DNA of 64,000 bases from Bradyrhizobium stylosanthis (GTDB taxonomy: Bacteria > Pseudomonadota > Alphaproteobacteria > Rhizobiales > Xanthobacteraceae): NCBI RefSeq assembly GCF_001641335.1, contig NZ_LVEM01000007.1:124001-188000 (forward strand), read 5' to 3'. Below, piece after piece: positions 25,609-33,564 of the stretch (position 1 is the stretch's first letter; the number at the start of each line of letters is the position of its first letter). A model generated the notes under the pieces. That model saw only the letters and a list, made by a program, of their open reading frames with translations, searched no databases and was not told the origin of the DNA. Made by a program: the position numbers and the translations under genes.

Positions 25609-25659
25609 GAATGCCTCTCCAGCGCTCGCATAAAAATTAGAGGCGCCACGGGAGGCTTT

Positions 25660-26946
25660 ATGACGGACATGGTGCAGGCAACGGCCCCTACAGCCGCGCG
25701 CGTTAGCGACACGTATCGCTGGGCGCAATTGGCGGTCGGTGTAGCGGCGATGGTGATGATCGCCAATTACCAATACGGCTGGACGTTCTTCGTCCCCGAC
25801 ATCCAGAAGAAGTTCGGCTGGGATCGCGCATCGATCCAATGGGCCTTCACGCTCTTCGTGCTGTTCGAGACCTGGCTCGTCCCGGTCGAAGGATGGTTCG
25901 TCGACAAATACGGCCCGCGCATCGTCGTCCTCGTCGGCGGCGTGCTCTGCGCCGTCGGCTGGGCGATCAACGCGCAGGCCACCACGCTCAACGGCTACTA
26001 TCTCGGCATGATCATCGCGGGCATCGGCGCCGGCGGCGTCTACGGCACCTGCGTCGGCAACGCGCTGAAGTGGTTTCCGGACAAGCGCGGTCTTGCTGCC
26101 GGCATCACGGCCGCGGGCTTCGGTGCAGGCTCCGCACTGACCGTCGCGCCGATCCAGGCCATGATCAAGGACAGTGGCTTCCAGACCACCTTCCTCTATT
26201 TCGGCCTCGGACAGGGCATCATCATCTGCATCCTCGCCTTCTTCCTGCTGGCGCCGAAAGCCGGCCAGGTGCCGGCCGTGGTGGCGAACGCCAATCTGGT
26301 GCAGACCCGCCGCAACTATCAGCCGACGGAAGTTCTGCGTCAGCCGATCTTCTGGCTGATGTACTTCATGTTCGTGATCGTCGGTGCCGGCGGCCTGATG
26401 GTGACGGCGAACCTGAAGCCGATCGCGGTCGACTGGAAGGTCGACAGCGTTCCGGTGACGCTGATGGCGGTGACGATGACCGCGGTTACGTTCGCGGCGA
26501 CGATCGACCGCGTGCTCAACGGCCTGACGCGTCCGTTCTTCGGCTGGATCTCCGACATGATCGGCCGCGAGAACACGATGTTCATCGCCTTCGGCATGGA
26601 AGGTTTCGGCATCTGGATGCTCTACCTCTGGGGCCACGATCCGGTCTGGTTCGTGCTGCTCTCGGGCTTCGTGTTCTTCGCCTGGGGTGAGATCTACTCG
26701 CTGTTCCCCTCGACCTGCACCGACACGTTCGGCGCCAAGTTCGCGACCACCAATGCGGGCCTGCTCTACACCGCAAAGGGCACGGCCGCGCTGCTGGTCC
26801 CGATCGCGAACTACATGCAGCAATCGTCGGGCACGTGGGACAGCGTGTTCATCATCGCGGCCGGTGCCAACATCCTGGCATCGTTGCTGGCGATCGCGGT
26901 GCTCAAGCCCTGGCGCAAGGTCGTGGTCGCAAAATCGACCGCCTGA
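25660..26946 (+). CDS. oxlT: OxlT-type oxalate:formate antiporter, copy 1
   Basis: This 428-residue MFS protein has 12 predicted membrane segments and the OxlT subgroup signature: YQYGWTFFVPDIQ near residue 38, VYGTCVGNALKWFPDKRG (128-145), and LYTAKGTAALLVP. Two basic residues within membrane segments, Arg284 and Lys373, are in positions expected for the oxalate-binding pair of Oxalobacter OxlT (Arg272, Lys355). It would exchange oxalate for formate, matching Oxc/Frc in the cytoplasm. GGGAGG lies before the ATG, an operator-like site upstream, and a terminator right after, so it forms its own transcript. Confidence 0.9.
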   Translation: MTDMVQATAPTAARVSDTYRWAQLAVGVAAMVMIANYQYGWTFFVPDIQKKFGWDRASIQWAFTLFVLFETWLVPVEGWFVDKYGPRIVVLVGGVLCAVGWAINAQATTLNGYYLGMIIAGIGAGGVYGTCVGNALKWFPDKRGLAAGITAAGFGAGSALTVAPIQAMIKDSGFQTTFLYFGLGQGIIICILAFFLLAPKAGQVPAVVANANLVQTRRNYQPTEVLRQPIFWLMYFMFVIVGAGGLMVTANLKPIAVDWKVDSVPVTLMAVTMTAVTFAATIDRVLNGLTRPFFGWISDMIGRENTMFIAFGMEGFGIWMLYLWGHDPVWFVLLSGFVFFAWGEIYSLFPSTCTDTFGAKFATTNAGLLYTAKGTAALLVPIANYMQQSSGTWDSVFIIAAGANILASLLAIAVLKPWRKVVVAKSTA

Positions 26947-26971
26947 TACCGCCAGAGAAACTTCAGACAAG

Positions 26972-27003
26972 ACGCCCGGCCTCACGGCCGGGCGTTTTCT
27001 TTT
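26972..27003 (+). terminator. Rho-independent terminator after oxlT copy 1
   Basis: CGCCCGGCC-TCAC-GGCCGGGCG, a perfect 9-bp stem with a tetraloop, is followed by TTTTCTTTT. Confidence 0.92.
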
Positions 27004-27084
27004 GGGCGATGCTTTCACCACTCCGTAAAATCCGAAGGGAACTCGTAATTTCTTGAGCGGGAGATCAAGTTAGGACTTGCAAAC

Positions 27085-27101
27085 TGGAATATGGTATACC
27101 A
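27085..27101. promoter_or_regulatory. Candidate GntR operator, site 5 (before oxlT copy 2)
   Basis: TGGAAT-ATGGT-ATACCA contains the perfect 10-bp palindrome TGGTATACCA. It ends 101 bp before the ATG of oxlT copy 2. Confidence 0.7.
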
Positions 27102-27202
27102 AGCTGCCCGCCGCGCTTGCGACGATAAGCCACAACATTTGCGACACTGGGTCATCTTGCAATCCCAGGTCGCAATCAATCAGGCGCGTTGGGAGGTTCT
27201 TG

Positions 27203-28525
27203 ATGATTTCCAGCACGGATGGCGCCGTCACGGCCGCGCCTCTTCGCACCGGTTTCCGTTGGCTCCAGCTCGGCATGGGCATCGTCTGCATGGCGATGAT
27301 CGCCAACCTGCAATACGGCTGGACGCTGTTCGTCGATCCGATCGATGCCGCCCATCATTGGGGACGCGCCGCGATCCAGCTCGCCTTCACCATCTTCGTC
27401 GTCACCGAGACCTGGCTGGTGCCGATCGAAGCCTGGTTCGTCGACAAATACGGCCCCCGCGTCGTCATCATGTTCGGCGGCGTGATGATCGCGCTGTCCT
27501 GGGTGCTCAACTCCTATGCCGACACGCTCACCCTGCTCTACGCGGCCGCGGTCGTCGGCGGCATGGGCGCGGGCGCGGTGTACGGCACCTGCGTCGGCAA
27601 CGCGCTGAAATGGTTCCCCGACCGCCGCGGCCTTGCCGCCGGTGCGACCGCCGCCGGCTTCGGCGCCGGCGCCGCGCTCACCATCGTACCGATCGCGACC
27701 ATGATCGCAACGAGCGGCTATCAGCACGCCTTCCTCACCTTCGGCATCGGCCAGGGCCTGGTCGTGTTCGTGCTCGCCTTCTTCATCCAGCCGCCGCGCC
27801 TCTCGATCCCGCCGAAGAAGAAGCAGCTCAATCTGCCGCAGACCAAGATCGACTTCACCCCGCCGCAAGTGCTGCGCAGCCCCATTTTCTGGGTGATGTA
27901 TCTCGTCTTCGTCATGGTCGCCTCCGGCGGCCTGATGACGGCGGCGCAGATCGGCCCGATCGCGCATGACTACAAGATCGCCAACACGCCGGTGACGCTC
28001 GCCGGCTTCCAGATGGCGGCGCTGACCTTCGCGATCTCGCTCGACCGCATCTTCGACGGCTTCGGTCGCCCGTTCTTCGGCTGGGTCTCCGACACGATCG
28101 GCCGCGAGCACACCATGTTCATCGCCTTCGGCACCGCTGCGGTGATGCTGCTGACGCTGTCGGCCTATGGCCAGAATCCGATGGTGTTCGTGCTCGCGAC
28201 CGCGGTGTATTTCGGCGTGTTCGGCGAGATCTACTCGCTGTTCCCGGCGACCTGCGGCGACACTTTCGGCTCGAAGTTCGCGACCACCAACAACGGCATG
28301 CTCTACACTGCGAAGGGCACGGCCTCGCTGCTGGTCCCGCTCGCCAGCGTGATCTCGGCAACCTATGGCTGGAAGGCCGTGTTCGTGGTGGCGGTGGCGC
28401 TGAACGCAACGGCCGCGCTGATGGCGCTGTTCGTGATCAAGCCGCTGCGCCGGTCCTTCATCCTCGGCAAGGAGGCCGAGAGCGCCAGCACGGCGACCGG
28501 CAGCGCCAAGACCGAGACGGCGTAA
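27203..28525 (+). CDS. OxlT-type oxalate:formate antiporter, copy 2
   Basis: A 440-residue paralogue of the preceding transporter, with the same landmarks (LQYGWTLFVDPID, VYGTCVGNALKWFPDRRG, LYTAKGTASLLVP with the membrane lysine, and a matching DRIFDGFGRPFFGW arginine region). I chose the ATG at 27203 because GGGAGG lies upstream; the open frame extends further only through the operator. It has its own operator and its own terminator, so the two paralogues are separately controlled. It could differ in affinity or in the counter-ion used. Confidence 0.88.
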   Translation: MISSTDGAVTAAPLRTGFRWLQLGMGIVCMAMIANLQYGWTLFVDPIDAAHHWGRAAIQLAFTIFVVTETWLVPIEAWFVDKYGPRVVIMFGGVMIALSWVLNSYADTLTLLYAAAVVGGMGAGAVYGTCVGNALKWFPDRRGLAAGATAAGFGAGAALTIVPIATMIATSGYQHAFLTFGIGQGLVVFVLAFFIQPPRLSIPPKKKQLNLPQTKIDFTPPQVLRSPIFWVMYLVFVMVASGGLMTAAQIGPIAHDYKIANTPVTLAGFQMAALTFAISLDRIFDGFGRPFFGWVSDTIGREHTMFIAFGTAAVMLLTLSAYGQNPMVFVLATAVYFGVFGEIYSLFPATCGDTFGSKFATTNNGMLYTAKGTASLLVPLASVISATYGWKAVFVVAVALNATAALMALFVIKPLRRSFILGKEAESASTATGSAKTETA

Positions 28526-28549
28526 GCCACCTCATCCCAAAGCTTGCAG

Positions 28550-28581
28550 AAAGGGGCGCAGCGATGCGCCCCTTTTCTTTT
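28550..28581 (+). terminator. Rho-independent terminator after oxlT copy 2
   Basis: AAGGGGCGCA-GCGA-TGCGCCCCTT, a perfect 10-bp stem with a tetraloop, is followed by TTCTTTT. Confidence 0.9.
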
Positions 28582-28651
28582 GGCCTGGCGACAAACGTCA
28601 GTATCGCTGTCGCAAGAATTTTCGGATCAGCCAAATCCAGCGCTTGACGAT

Positions 28652-28668
28652 TGGCATTATGTATACCA
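28652..28668. promoter_or_regulatory. Candidate GntR operator, site 6 (before the CBS gene)
   Basis: TGGCAT-TATGT-ATACCA ends 35 bp before the ATG. It shares CCAGCGCTTGA upstream with site 4. Confidence 0.68.
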
Positions 28669-28703
28669 CACTTCGCCTTGTCATTCACGCGAGGGAGGTT
28701 GCA

Positions 28704-29132
28704 ATGCTGGTCGGAGACATTCTGCGCAAGAAGACACCGCGCGTCGTCACGGTGCGAATGAACGAAACGGTGGGTATCGCCGCCAAGCTGATGCGCGCCA
28801 ACAACATCAGTGCGCTCGTGGTCAAGGACGTGGTCCGTTCGGAAGGCAACACCGCGGTCGGCATGTTCACCGAGCGCGACGTGGTGCGGGCCGTCGCCGA
28901 GCACGGCGCGAACGCCATCAACGTCAAGGTCTCGCAGCTCGTGTCGGTGCAGCAGCTCGTGTCCTGCACCTCGACCGACACGATCGAGCACGTGCGGCAC
29001 CTGATGAACCGCAACCACATCCGGCACCTGCCTGTCATCGACGACTACAGCCTCGTCTCCGTCATCAGCATGCGCGACATCGCAGCTGCCATGGACGAAG
29101 CGATCAACGGCACGCCGCAAGCAGCAGCCTAA
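28704..29132 (+). CDS. CBS-domain-pair protein in the oxalate gene set
   Basis: The 142-residue protein is little more than two CBS domains. The first runs from VGDILRKKTPRVVTV to AVGMFTERDVVRAVAEHG; the second from VSQLVSVQQLVSC to DYSLVSVISMRDIAAAM. Tandem CBS pairs bind adenine nucleotides or S-adenosylmethionine and usually signal energy state to a partner. GAGGGAGG precedes the ATG at 28704; an earlier in-frame ATG overlaps the operator. The upstream palindrome suggests co-regulation with oxc-frc and oxlT. It lies 101 bp before the PanE-family gene and may be its operon leader. A partner is not evident. Confidence 0.9.
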   Translation: MLVGDILRKKTPRVVTVRMNETVGIAAKLMRANNISALVVKDVVRSEGNTAVGMFTERDVVRAVAEHGANAINVKVSQLVSVQQLVSCTSTDTIEHVRHLMNRNHIRHLPVIDDYSLVSVISMRDIAAAMDEAINGTPQAAA

Positions 29133-29233
29133 CAAGCGGCAACTCTTCCCCTGCGACTACCGGCCGGCTCGGACACGTTCGAGCCGGACCGGATCTTTCG
29201 TCCCAAAATCCGGTCTCTGCTCGCGAGGATTTC

Positions 29234-30253
29234 ATGAAGATCTGCATCTACGGCGCCGGCGCGATCGGCGGATATCTCGGGGTTCAGCTCGCGCGCGCTG
29301 GCGCCGATGTCAGCCTCATCGCACGCGGCGCCCACCTTGCCGCGATGCGCGAGCGCGGCCTGACGCTGCTCGCCGGCGAGGAGACGCACACCGTGCATCC
29401 GCGCTGCACCGACGATCCCGCCGAACTCGGCGTGCAGGACTACATCATCATCACGCTGAAGGCGCATTCGATCACCGGCGTGATCGAGAAGATGCAGCCG
29501 CTGCTCGGGCCGCACACCCGCATCGTCACCGCCGTCAACGGCATTCCCTATTGGTACTTCTACAAGCACGGCGGCCAATACGAGAACTCGACGCTGGAGA
29601 GCATAGACCCCGGCGGGCGGCAATGGCGCGAGATCGGCGCCGAGCGTGCCATCGGCTGCATCGTCTATCCCGCCACCGAGATCGAGGCGCCCGGCGTGAT
29701 CCGCCACGTCTACGGCAACAATTTCCCGCTCGGCGAGCCCTCCGGCGAGATCACCTCCGACGTGCAGCGTCTCGCCGACCTGTTCGTCGCCGCCGGCCTG
29801 AAGGCACCGGTGCTCGACCGCATCCGCGACGAGATCTGGCTCAAGCTGTGGGGCAATGTCTGCTTCAACCCGATCAGCGCGCTGACCCATGCCACGCTCG
29901 ACGTGATCTGCACCGATCCGTCCACCCGTGCCCTGTCGCGCGCGATCATGGTGGAGACGCAAGGCATCGCCGAAACCTTCGGCGTCAAGTTCCGCGTCGA
30001 CGTCGAACGCCGCATCGAAGGTGCCCGCAAGGTCGGCGCGCACAAGACCTCGATGCTGCAGGACCTCGAGCGCGGCCGTCCGATGGAGATCGACCCGCTC
30101 GTCACCGTGGTCCAGGAGATGGGCCGCCTCACCGGCGTTCCGACGCCCGCGCTGGACTCGGTGCTGGCGATGGTGACCCAGCGCGCCCGCATCGCCGGTC
30201 TCTATGACGGCGTCTCCGCGCCCACCGATCCCCGCGCACTGGCGGTGGCGTGA
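29234..30253 (+). CDS. PanE/ApbA-family 2-dehydropantoate reductase-like protein; possible oxalyl-CoA reductase
   Basis: This 339-residue NADPH-binding reductase has an N-terminal Rossmann motif GAGAIGGYLG (7-16), Lys76 in LKAHS, and Lys204 in the family motif WLKLWGNVCFNPISALTHATL (Lys176 in E. coli PanE). By family it could reduce ketopantoate. However, its neighbours are oxalate transporters and an operator-linked CBS gene, not pantothenate genes. In Methylobacterium extorquens a PanE-annotated protein (PanE2) is the oxalyl-CoA reductase that makes glyoxylate. That role fits here but is inferred. It overlaps the next gene by one base, so the two are coupled. Confidence 0.82.
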   Translation: MKICIYGAGAIGGYLGVQLARAGADVSLIARGAHLAAMRERGLTLLAGEETHTVHPRCTDDPAELGVQDYIIITLKAHSITGVIEKMQPLLGPHTRIVTAVNGIPYWYFYKHGGQYENSTLESIDPGGRQWREIGAERAIGCIVYPATEIEAPGVIRHVYGNNFPLGEPSGEITSDVQRLADLFVAAGLKAPVLDRIRDEIWLKLWGNVCFNPISALTHATLDVICTDPSTRALSRAIMVETQGIAETFGVKFRVDVERRIEGARKVGAHKTSMLQDLERGRPMEIDPLVTVVQEMGRLTGVPTPALDSVLAMVTQRARIAGLYDGVSAPTDPRALAVA

Positions 30254-31038
30254 TGGCGAGCGAGATGAAGCAGTGGCTCCGATTCCGCCATGCCGGCGCG
30301 ACCGGCTTCGGCACGCTGACGCCGTCCGGCATCAGCGTGCACGAGGGCGAGATGTTCGGCCGCAACGCGGCCACTGGAAAGACCCTGGCGCTGTCGGAGG
30401 TCGAGCTGCTCGCGCCGTGCGCGCCCAGCAAGATCGTCGCGCTCTGGAATAATTTCCACGCGCTTGCCGCGAAGCTCAACCAGCCCGAGCCGCCGGAGCC
30501 GCTCTATCTACTCAAGGCCACCACCAGCATCACGACGCCGGGCGCCGTGATCCGCCGTCCCTCCTACTACGACGGCAAGACCACCTATGAGGGCGAGCTC
30601 GGCATCGTCATCGGCAAGACCTGCGCCCGCGTGTCGCCTGCGGAAGCCGATGGCTTCATCTTCGGCTACACCTGCGTCAACGACATCACCGCCAACGACA
30701 TCCTGACCAGCGACCCGACCTTCCCGCAATGGGCCCGCGCCAAGGGTATCGACGATTACGGCCCGTTCGGCCCCGTGATCGCGACCGGCCTCGATCCGGC
30801 CAAGCTCACCGTCCGCACCATCCTCAACGGCGCCGAGCGGCAGAACTATCCGATCGCGGACATGATCTTCACCGCACAACAACTGGTCAGCAAAATCTCC
30901 CATGACATGACCCTGCTCCCCGGCGACCTCATCGCCGTCGGCACCTCGGTCGGCGTCGGCGTGATGAAGGAGCCGGTGAACACGGTGACGGTGGCGATCG
31001 ACGGCATCGGCGAGCTCACCAACGAATTCCGGCTGTAG
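30253..31038 (+). CDS. Fumarylacetoacetate hydrolase-family protein
   Basis: The 261-residue protein has the FAH fold metal site, with Glu113 and Glu115 in TYEGELGIVIGK and Asp144 in CVNDITAND. It also has the family's GPFGPVIATGLD and LLPGDLIAVGTSVGVG segments. Members are hydratases, decarboxylases or hydrolases on 2-oxo or 2-hydroxy acids. The start is ambiguous between the GTG at 30250 and the ATG at 30253; I chose the ATG, which overlaps the PanE-family stop (TGATG). Translational coupling to the reductase suggests linked substrates, perhaps glyoxylate- or oxaloacetate-like acids. The exact reaction is not determinable. Confidence 0.88.
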   Translation: MASEMKQWLRFRHAGATGFGTLTPSGISVHEGEMFGRNAATGKTLALSEVELLAPCAPSKIVALWNNFHALAAKLNQPEPPEPLYLLKATTSITTPGAVIRRPSYYDGKTTYEGELGIVIGKTCARVSPAEADGFIFGYTCVNDITANDILTSDPTFPQWARAKGIDDYGPFGPVIATGLDPAKLTVRTILNGAERQNYPIADMIFTAQQLVSKISHDMTLLPGDLIAVGTSVGVGVMKEPVNTVTVAIDGIGELTNEFRL

Positions 31039-31231
31039 CGACAGACGCAGTGCCGTGACTCGGATGGAGCGTAGCGTCATCCGGGCTACAGGCTGTGGCC
31101 TGACCGCTAGAACAAAGGCTCCCGCCATCTTCGCCGCAGCGCGGCGAAATTGATCCTGCTCAAGCCGTGCCATCGCGGCCGCCATTATCCTTCCCGGCAA
31201 CAGATCAATTTCTGATGCAAGGGAGGACACC

Positions 31232-31348
31232 ATGACGAATGCCGGCAATGCGCTTCTGTGGACGGTTCTGTACTTCGCTCTCGCATTCGGTGCGATCTTC
31301 GTCGTCTGGTTCGCCGACAAGATGCGCTCGAACTTTCTCGGGAAGTAG
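31232..31348 (+). CDS. 38-residue single-pass membrane protein
   Basis: The frame starts with ATG six bases after GGGAGG and encodes MTNAGNALLW, a hydrophobic helix (VLYFALAFGAIFVVWFA, about 11-28) and the basic tail DKMRSNFLGK. The composition and the strong ribosome site argue that it is real. It is too short for most gene callers. It lies downstream of the FAH gene but 190 bp away, so its own promoter is likely. I do not recognise it; small membrane subunits or regulators of transport complexes look like this. Confidence 0.6.
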   Translation: MTNAGNALLWTVLYFALAFGAIFVVWFADKMRSNFLGK

Positions 31349-31375
31349 AGACGCCCGTTCGCGTCGGCCCCGGCC

Positions 31376-31450
31376 GTAGCCCGGATGAGCGCAGCGACAT
31401 CCGGGACCGCTTGACGTGGTCCCGCATGTCGCTCCGCTCATGCGGGCTAC
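31376..31450. repeat. Intergenic palindromic repeat
   Basis: GTAGCCCGGATGAGCGCAGCG at the left and the near reverse complement CGCTCCGCTCATGCGGGCTAC at the right enclose a short hairpin. A partial unit of the same family (GCGTAGCGTCATCCGGGCTAC) lies near 31068-31089. Confidence 0.7.
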
Positions 31451-31627
31451 AAGCGCGCGCCTTCGGGAAAATCCGGCAATCCACGCCGCCGTCCGCCGAT
31501 CGGCTGACACAACCAGTCGTGGATACGCGCTAAAGGGCGCATCCGGCGCCCCGCCCGCCCCTTGATCTCGGTTCCGCTCTCCAATAGCAACTATGGCGAA
31601 AATGTGTGCCGGCGTGAGGAAGTCACG

Positions 31628-33034
31628 ATGTGGCTGTTTTTCCTGGTTGCCTGGTTTGCCCTGCTAGCCGCCATCGCGATCCTCGCCCAGCAGGCGTTCG
31701 GGTACGATGTCAGTCACCTGCCCGCGTGGTTCACGGCCTTGTCCGTGCCCCAGCGCATCGTGGCCGGCACGATCCTGGCCGCAGGGCTGGCGCTGATCGG
31801 CGCAACCGTCTGGCGGCTCTCGCGCCAGGACCGGCGCCTCGACACCTTGCGCGACCGCCTCAGGAAGACCCGTGAGGACGTCGTCGTCGCCCACGCCCTG
31901 CAGAACCACCTCGACGCCACCGTCCAGCACTTGATCGAGAGCGATCCGCGGGAGGCGGTGTCGGCGCTCCATGACAAGCTCGGCGAGACCGAGCAGCGCG
32001 CGCTGCTCCAGCAGAGCCGCAATGAATCCACCGACATGCACGACCAGCTCGCCGAGATCCGCCGCCGCCAGCAGGCGCTGCGCGAGATGGTCGGCAAGGT
32101 CGCCGATCAGCGCCGCGCGGTCGAGCCCGTCTTCACCGAGATCCGCGACCGGCAGAACCAGCTCGAACGCTCGCTGCACGACCTCGAGACCGACGACCGC
32201 AAGAACAACCTCGCCGACCGCCTGAAGGACATCGCGCGCGACGTATCGGCGCTGCTGGCGCGGGTGAGCGCGGTGCAGGACACGTTCGCCACGCTGAACC
32301 GTTACCAGGAAGATCTGGCGAAATCCCATGCCGAGCTCGCGCCGCTGCGCTCTTCGGACGCCGGCATCAACGCCCTGATCAGCGAGCTCGGCCTCAGCCA
32401 CGACCGCCTCGCCAAGAGCATCGACGAGCTCGAGACCGGCGGCGAGACGCCGCTCGGCACGCGCGTCGAGACGCTGTCGCAGAACAAGATCGAGATCGAG
32501 CATCGCCTCGCCCGCATCGACGACAGCGCCAACATCCTGAAAAGCATCGGCCTCGACTTCGAGGAGCTCGGCCAGCGCCGCGCCCAGCTCGAACGCGCGA
32601 TCGCGGAGGTCGAGACCGACGGCGACGGCAAGAGCCTCACTGAGCGCCAGAATGCGCTGAACGATTTCGTCATCCAGTCGCGCCAGCGTCTCGGCGCCTT
32701 GCAGGAGACACTTTCGACGCTGAACGCCTTCAAGACGGAGCTGTCGAAGTCGCAAGCCGACCTCGTTCCGCTGAAGGCTCCGGTGTTCGGCATCGAGGCG
32801 ATGATCGCGGAGGTCAGCACCACCCGCGACCTTCTCGCCAGGACGGTCGGCGAGATCGAGGCGAACGGCGAAGTCACCCTCGCCTCGCGCGTCGACGCGC
32901 TGACGACAAGCAAGCGCGAGGTCGAAGACCGCCTCGCCCGCGTCTTCGAGAACTTCAACGCGCTGGACGCGCTGCGCAAGGACATCGGCGGCATCTTCGC
33001 AACGATCCGGAACAGCCTGAACCGGATCGGGTGA
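31628..33034 (+). CDS. Membrane-anchored coiled-coil protein with four internal repeats
   Basis: The 468-residue protein begins with a membrane helix (MWLFFLVAWFALLAAIAIL) and has a second one near residues 42-65. The remaining 400 residues are almost entirely charged coiled coil. It contains four related units, each opening with a pattern like LERSLHDLET, LAKSIDELET, LERAIAEVET and LARTVGEIEA, then a short acidic turn and a heptad run ending near a DTFATLN/ETLSTLN-type segment. GAGGAAG lies before the ATG. I do not recognise a named family. A cell-envelope spacer or scaffold is conceivable. It appears monocistronic, between two repeat elements. Confidence 0.78.
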   Translation: MWLFFLVAWFALLAAIAILAQQAFGYDVSHLPAWFTALSVPQRIVAGTILAAGLALIGATVWRLSRQDRRLDTLRDRLRKTREDVVVAHALQNHLDATVQHLIESDPREAVSALHDKLGETEQRALLQQSRNESTDMHDQLAEIRRRQQALREMVGKVADQRRAVEPVFTEIRDRQNQLERSLHDLETDDRKNNLADRLKDIARDVSALLARVSAVQDTFATLNRYQEDLAKSHAELAPLRSSDAGINALISELGLSHDRLAKSIDELETGGETPLGTRVETLSQNKIEIEHRLARIDDSANILKSIGLDFEELGQRRAQLERAIAEVETDGDGKSLTERQNALNDFVIQSRQRLGALQETLSTLNAFKTELSKSQADLVPLKAPVFGIEAMIAEVSTTRDLLARTVGEIEANGEVTLASRVDALTTSKREVEDRLARVFENFNALDALRKDIGGIFATIRNSLNRIG

Positions 33035-33042
33035 GGAGCTGC

Positions 33043-33133
33043 GTAGGATGGGTAGAGCGCAGCGAAACCCATCATCTCTCCTCAGCTAAACGGCCGATGG
33101 CCGATGGGTTTCGCTGCGCTCTACCCATCCTAC
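33043..33133. repeat. Intergenic inverted repeat with perfect 31-bp arms
   Basis: The arms 33043-33073 and 33103-33133 are exact reverse complements and start GTAGGATGGGTAGAGCGC. A further small palindrome (CGGCCGATGGCCG) is in the loop. It lies 9 bp after the coiled-coil gene. Confidence 0.75.
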
Positions 33134-33315
33134 GAACTCATCCGGGCTACGAGCACCGCGCGCGGCAACATCCAGACACATCACAACTGCGCGCGCCCGA
33201 CAGATGCCGCCAACATGTCGCGCGGGTGCCGCAACTTGGACGCATTCGGCCGCCCTTCTGTGAGGTGTGTCTGGGGGCACGGCATGGTCGTGTTTGGACC
33301 AAACCTTCTAGGGGT

Positions 33316-33519
33316 ATGACTGTGAAGAAGATCGTATTTGTTCTGGGTGCTACGCTTGCTCTGGTGACCGCCGCGAATGCGGCGGATTTGCCGCGCCGGC
33401 AGCCCGTGCCTGTCTATCCGGCTGAGCAGGCTCCGATCGGCAAGATGCCGATTGGCAAGAGCCCGGTTGGCAAGGCCCCGATCGGCAAGGCGCCCGGCCC
33501 GGTCGCTGCGCGCTACTGA
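33316..33519 (+). CDS. Small exported protein with pentapeptide PIGK repeats
   Basis: The 67-residue product has a signal peptide (MTVKKIVFVLGATLALVTAANA, cleavage before ADLPRR). The mature part of about 45 residues contains a five-residue repeat: APIGK, MPIGK, SPVGK, APIGK, then APGP. No cysteine is present. I do not recognise a function; a short periplasmic or surface lysine-proline-rich peptide is all that can be said. I chose the ATG at 33316 because the signal peptide starts there, although the frame is open much further upstream. It is 45 bp before another exported protein on the same strand. Confidence 0.65.
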   Translation: MTVKKIVFVLGATLALVTAANAADLPRRQPVPVYPAEQAPIGKMPIGKSPVGKAPIGKAPGPVAARY

Positions 33520-33564
33520 GCGCCAACTCCAGCGTAAGCGGCCGACAGTCGAAGGGGGCACAGC

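Noticed and set aside
33031..33315. Long N-terminal extension of the PIGK-repeat protein
   Set aside because: The extension translates the palindromic repeat and adjacent non-coding sequence. A classical signal peptide begins at the ATG at 33316.
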